From: Actinomycetes bacterium
GTDB taxonomy: Bacteria > Actinomycetota > Actinomycetes > Actinomycetales > Cellulomonadaceae
DNA length: 8,016 bases
NCBI GenBank assembly: GCA_023389545.1
Contig: JAEWEI010000386.1
Span: 1-8,016, forward strand
Reading direction: 5' to 3'
The notes under the pieces were generated by a model that had not been told where the DNA came from, made no database searches, and saw only the letters and a program-made list of their open reading frames with translations. Of the stretch, positions 5,316 to 8,016 are shown one piece after another (the first letter of the stretch is position 1; every line of letters starts with the position of its first letter). Both the position numbers and the translations under genes were made by a program.

Positions 5316-6410
5316 ATGACGGGCACGGCGTGGTTCGCCGGGGTGCGCGCGCATGGCGTGGTCGAGTGCGTGAATGTGCGCGAGTCGCCCGAACGGCTCG
5401 CGACGCCAGGGTTCTGGGCGGTCGTGGGGGAGTTCGGCGGCGCCGTGCGGGCGTGGCGGTTCGCCGAGGTCGACCGCGAGGACAGAGCCGGCTCCGACGC
5501 GCCACACGCGCCGGCATCCGACACGTGGCGGGGGCCGGCGCCCGAGTCCTGGTCGTCGTCGATGAGCCGCCAGCAGTACGTCGACGCGGTCAGGCGCACG
5601 CGCGAGGAGATCCGGCGGGGGAGGGTCTACCAGGCGAACATCTGCCGGGTGCTGTCAGCGCCGCTGCCCTCGGCTGGCGGCCGCGAGCCCGACGCGCTGG
5701 CGCTGTCGGCGGCGCTCATGGCCGGCAACCCCGCGCCGTACGCGGGCGGCGTGCACATCCCGGCGGGCCCCGGCATCGAGCCGGCCTGGGTGGTCACCGC
5801 CTCGCCCGAGTTGTTCCTGCGCGTCGACGGGGACCTCGTCACCTCGGCGCCCATCAAGGGGACCGCCGAGCACCACGACGCACTGCGGGGCAAGGACCGC
5901 GCGGAGAACGTGATGATCACGGACCTGGTCCGCAACGACCTGCAGCGGGTGTGCGAGCCGGGCACCGTCGAGGTGGTCGACCTGCTGGCCGTCGAGCAGC
6001 ACCCCGGTCTCGTCCACCTGGTCTCGACGGTGCAGGGCCGGTTGCGCCCCGGGGTCGCGGGCTCGCCGCGGATGTGGGCGGAGGTCCTCGACGCCGCCTA
6101 CCCGCCGGCGTCGGTGTCCGGGGCGCCCAAGAGCTCGGCGCTGCACGTCATCGCCGAGCTCGAGGACACGCCACGCGGACCGTACTGCGGGGCCGTCGGC
6201 TGGATCGACGTCGCGGAGGACGGGCGGGTCCGGGCCGAGCTCGCTGTGGCGATCCGGACGTTCTGGTGGGCGCGGGACGCCGCGGGCGACGGGGTGCTGC
6301 GGTTCGGCACCGGCGCGGGCCTCACTTGGGGGAGCGATCCGGACGCCGAATGGGAGGAGACCGAGTTGAAGGCGCGCCGCCTCGTGGCCCTCGCCTCCGC
6401 CACGGGCTGA
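5316..6410 (+). CDS. pabB: aminodeoxychorismate synthase component I
   Basis: Chorismate-binding enzyme that, with ammonia from a PabA glutaminase, makes 4-amino-4-deoxychorismate for p-aminobenzoate and folate. The 364-residue product has a divergent N-terminal region (1-80), then the chorismate-binding domain: QQYVDAVRRTREEIRRGRVYQANI (86-109), PIKGTA (179-184), ENVMITDLVRNDL (198-209) and SGAPK (268-272). It continues with PYCGAVGWID (289-298) and GTGAGLTWGSDPDAEWEETELKA near the end. Lys181 in PIKGT is the PabB signature; anthranilate synthase has Ala there. ATG 5316 was chosen because AGAGG lies 5 nt upstream. In-frame GTG 5271 or 5277 would add 15 or 13 residues and is plausible if the message is leaderless. 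Codons before 5271 lose the GC-rich third-position bias. pabC follows after 46 bp. No pabA is fused or adjacent. Confidence 0.95.
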   Translation: MTGTAWFAGVRAHGVVECVNVRESPERLATPGFWAVVGEFGGAVRAWRFAEVDREDRAGSDAPHAPASDTWRGPAPESWSSSMSRQQYVDAVRRTREEIRRGRVYQANICRVLSAPLPSAGGREPDALALSAALMAGNPAPYAGGVHIPAGPGIEPAWVVTASPELFLRVDGDLVTSAPIKGTAEHHDALRGKDRAENVMITDLVRNDLQRVCEPGTVEVVDLLAVEQHPGLVHLVSTVQGRLRPGVAGSPRMWAEVLDAAYPPASVSGAPKSSALHVIAELEDTPRGPYCGAVGWIDVAEDGRVRAELAVAIRTFWWARDAAGDGVLRFGTGAGLTWGSDPDAEWEETELKARRLVALASATG

Positions 6411-6413
6411 GCC

Positions 6414-6436
6414 GGTCCGCTCCCGTGAGGCGGGCC
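6414..6436 (+). other. small hairpin between pabB and pabC
   Basis: GGTCCGC (6414-6420) and GCGGGCC (6430-6436) pair over 7 bp, including one U-G wobble, around a 9-nt loop, immediately after the pabB stop. With no U-run it may be a weak terminator or an RNA-stabilising element. Its position ahead of a probable separate pabC promoter is consistent with partial uncoupling of the two genes. Confidence 0.35.
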
Positions 6437-6443
6437 ACGGCGC

Positions 6444-6449
6444 CAGACT
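6444..6449 (+). promoter_or_regulatory. candidate -10 box for a leaderless pabC transcript
   Basis: CAGACT differs by one base from the common actinobacterial -10 TAGACT and ends 7 nt before ATG 6457, so transcription would start at or next to the A of the ATG. No Shine-Dalgarno sequence precedes the start (the bases are GGCCGTC), which fits a leaderless message. Confidence 0.45.
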
Positions 6450-6456
6450 GGCCGTC

Positions 6457-7332
6457 ATGAGCGATCCTGCGCGTCCGGTGATCTGGTCTGACGGCCGCCT
6501 GCGTTCCCCCGACGAGCCTGTGGCGACTGCGGTCGACCACGGGCTGACCGTCGGGGACGGGGTGTTCGAGACCTGTGGCGTGGCAGGCGGCCACGCGTTC
6601 GCGCTGAGCCGGCACCTGCGTCGGCTGGGGCGGTCCGCCGAGGGGTTGGGCCTCCCCGCGCCAGACGAGGACGAGGTGCGAGCCGGCGTCGCCGCAGTGC
6701 TCGCCGCCGCGGGCCCCGACGCCGGGCGGGTGCGGATCACGCTCACCGGTGGGCCGGGACCGCTCGGCTCGCACCGGTTCGATCCCGTTGACGCGCGTCC
6801 CACGCTGATCGTGCTCGCGGGCCCCGCGCCCCGCTCGCCAGTGGCCCGGGCCGTCCGGGTGCCGTGGGTCCGCAACGAGCGGTCCGCTGTGGCGGGCCTG
6901 AAGACGACGTCGTACGCGGAGAACGTCGTCGCGCTGGCCGAGGCCTACCGGCAGGGCGCCGACGAGGCCCTGCTCGCCAACACCATCGGGGAGCTGTGCG
7001 AGGGAACGGGCTCCAACGTCTTCGTCGAGCGCGGCGGCGAGTTGCTCACGCCCCCGCTGTCGAGCGGCTGCCTGGCGGGCATCACCCGCGAGCTGCTCCT
7101 GGAGTGGGCGGCGGAGGCCGGGCTCCCGGTCCGCGAGGCAGGAGCGGGAGAACTGCCCTACACGGTGCTCGACGAGGCGCTGGGCGGCGGCGCGGGGCTG
7201 GTGCTGAGCGGCTCCGTCCGCAACGTGGCGCCTGTGGTCGAGCTCGACGGCAGGCCAGTCGAGGTGGGCGAGGTCACCGCCGCCGCTCGCGCGCTTTTCG
7301 AGGAGCGGATGGCCTCGGACGTGGACCCGTGA
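6457..7332 (+). CDS. pabC: aminodeoxychorismate lyase
   Basis: PLP enzyme of fold type IV that cleaves 4-amino-4-deoxychorismate into p-aminobenzoate and pyruvate, the step after PabB. The 291-residue product has the family's landmarks in order: DHGLTVGDGVFET (27-39), an arginine-rich RHLRRLGRSAEGLGL helix (52-66), GLKTTSYAENVVALAEA with Lys149 as the expected PLP Schiff-base lysine, and ANTIGELCEGTGSNVFV (174-190). Next come LTPPLSSGCLAGITRELLLEWA, the PLP-phosphate region, and LVLSGSVRNVAPV near the end. Branched-chain and D-amino acid transaminases share this fold; adjacency to pabB settles the assignment. ATG 6457 starts MSDPARPVIWSDGRL just ahead of the conserved strand. No ribosome site is present, in keeping with a leaderless start. 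It converges on the DUF1905 gene with only 12 bp between stops. Confidence 0.94.
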   Translation: MSDPARPVIWSDGRLRSPDEPVATAVDHGLTVGDGVFETCGVAGGHAFALSRHLRRLGRSAEGLGLPAPDEDEVRAGVAAVLAAAGPDAGRVRITLTGGPGPLGSHRFDPVDARPTLIVLAGPAPRSPVARAVRVPWVRNERSAVAGLKTTSYAENVVALAEAYRQGADEALLANTIGELCEGTGSNVFVERGGELLTPPLSSGCLAGITRELLLEWAAEAGLPVREAGAGELPYTVLDEALGGGAGLVLSGSVRNVAPVVELDGRPVEVGEVTAAARALFEERMASDVDP

Positions 7333-7344
7333 CGGGAGTGGGGA

Positions 7345-7647
7345 TCAGGCGTCGACGAGTGTGACGCTCACCAGGGCCGTGTCGCCCACGTCGAGGTGCT
7401 CGGCGGCGCGCACTGCCTTCTTGACCGGCAGCACGTAGGTGCCGCGGGACTTGTCAGGGAAGACCGACGTCCGCCAGGTGGTGCGGCCGATCGTCACCTC
7501 GACGCGCATCGACCCGAATCCCCGGGTTCCGCGATCGGCGACCTCGGCGATCGCGTCAGCGGCATCCGTGGGCAGGCTGACGAACGTCCACACGTCTGCC
7601 TTCCGGGCGTCCCACACCCAGATGGCGGCCTCGAACTCGTAGGTCAC
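7345..7647 (-). CDS. DUF1905-domain protein
   Basis: A 100-residue protein that is essentially one DUF1905 domain. It runs from YEFEAAIWVWDARKADVWTFVSLP through FGSMRVEVTIGRTTWRTSVFPDK to GTYVLPVKKAVRAAEHLDVGD. The order of aromatic-rich strand, vTIG..tW.tS.fPdk and yvLPVKKavR elements is the family signature. The function of the domain is not established; it also occurs fused to YdeI-type (bacteriocin-protection) domains, which are absent here. GTG 7647 is chosen because it directly precedes TYEFEA. The ribosome site is weak, and the upstream frame lacks coding character and enters the preceding gene. It lies 28 bp downstream of the SsgA-family gene on the same strand, so the two may share a transcript. 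Confidence 0.88.
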   Translation of the reverse strand: MTYEFEAAIWVWDARKADVWTFVSLPTDAADAIAEVADRGTRGFGSMRVEVTIGRTTWRTSVFPDKSRGTYVLPVKKAVRAAEHLDVGDTALVSVTLVDA

Positions 7648-7675
7648 GCGCGCCCGGCTTGTCGTGGTTGCGCTC

Positions 7676-8016
7676 TCAGGCCGTGAGGAGCGCGGCGATG
7701 AGGGCGGAGATCTCGCTCTCCATGCGGTCGCTCTCGGAGCCCAGCGGGACGAGGGTCTGGGTGGCGGCCAGGAAGCGCTCGAAGGGCTCGGCGGGGGTGG
7801 CCAGCAGGGCGCTGCCCTCGACGCCGCTGAGCGACAGCAGCGCGTAGTCAGGGTCCTCGTCGCGCCACACCTGGACGTCCCCCGTGCCGGCGGGCGCATC
7901 GCTGCGCGCCAGCATCCCCTGCACGAGCAGCTCTCGGCCGAGGAGCCAGGTGGACATGGTGTGAGGGCCGGTGAAGACAGCGCGAACCGTGTACGGGTCG
8001 GCTATCCGGAACGAGA
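7676..8016 (-). CDS. SsgA-family cell-division/sporulation protein (5' end outside window)
   Basis: SsgA-like proteins (SALPs) occur in actinobacteria and guide septum placement and peptidoglycan events; SsgB recruits FtsZ in Streptomyces. The frame stays open to the window edge: upstream of ATG 7957 it reads SFRIADPYTVRAVFTGPHT, the conserved DPY.V...F segment, so ATG 7957 is internal. Then follow WLLGRELLVQGM (compare W.FARDLL..G), PAGTGDVQVWRDE (the GTGDV.VW signature), LLSLSGVEGSALLATPAEPFERFLAATQTLVPLGSE and a helical tail. About 112 residues are visible; family members are around 130-140, so roughly 20-30 N-terminal residues are missing. Which SALP subclass it is cannot be decided. SsgB would be the best guess in a genome with a single copy. 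Confidence 0.9.
   Translation of the reverse strand, partial: SFRIADPYTVRAVFTGPHTMSTWLLGRELLVQGMLARSDAPAGTGDVQVWRDEDPDYALLSLSGVEGSALLATPAEPFERFLAATQTLVPLGSESDRMESEISALIAALLTA

Noticed and set aside
5330..6460. 376-residue plus-strand frame overlapping pabB
   Set aside because: It is an arginine/glycine/alanine-rich out-of-frame shadow of pabB; the pabB frame carries all conserved motifs.

Overview
The window is very GC-rich and its codons strongly favour G or C at the third position. Together with an SsgA-family cell-division protein, GTG starts, an SD-less putative leaderless start and a tRNA Gly-Cys-Val cluster, this points to a chromosome segment of an actinomycete. It could be a Micrococcales/Cellulomonas-like organism, but the family is a guess. 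No phage, transposase, CRISPR array or toxin-antitoxin module is visible. Most of it is ordinary core metabolism, and I do not see a new multi-gene system.

Layout. Bases 1-9 look like the 5' end of a tRNA-Cys gene read on the minus strand, followed by tRNA-Gly(GCC) at 54-125 (minus) with its promoter. On the plus strand come a small lipoprotein (290-610), a FrnE-like DsbA-family thiol oxidoreductase (667-1353) and a stop/start-overlapping 51-residue ORF carrying a CX4C cysteine pair (1350-1505). A strong hairpin at 1506-1550 separates these from the convergent ilvD (1556-3433, minus). Divergent from ilvD is a HemG-like flavodoxin-domain protein (3647-4180, plus). It converges on a small two-helix membrane protein with a PH-like domain (4221-4688, minus). 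A tRNA operon follows on the minus strand, transcribed Gly(GCC) - Cys(GCA) - Val(GAC), with a promoter near 5184-5214 and a terminator at 4804-4832. Divergent from it are pabB (5316-6410) and pabC (6457-7332), which make p-aminobenzoate from chorismate for folate. The window closes on the minus strand with a DUF1905 protein (7345-7647) downstream of an SsgA-family protein (7676 to the edge, 5' end missing).

How the parts relate. PabB (with a glutaminase subunit PabA that is not here) converts chorismate to aminodeoxychorismate, and PabC cleaves that to PABA and pyruvate. IlvD carries out the dehydration step of branched-chain amino acid synthesis. The FrnE-like protein, its small partner ORF and the flavodoxin-like protein are redox proteins with no visible shared pathway.

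The most notable structural feature is that the tRNA-Gly gene and its upstream leader occur twice in the same orientation. They form an 84-bp perfect direct repeat (42-125 and 5054-5137) offset by 5012 bp. The partial tRNA-Cys at the left edge suggests that more of the Gly-Cys-Val cluster was duplicated, leaving the ilvD region between two tRNA copies.
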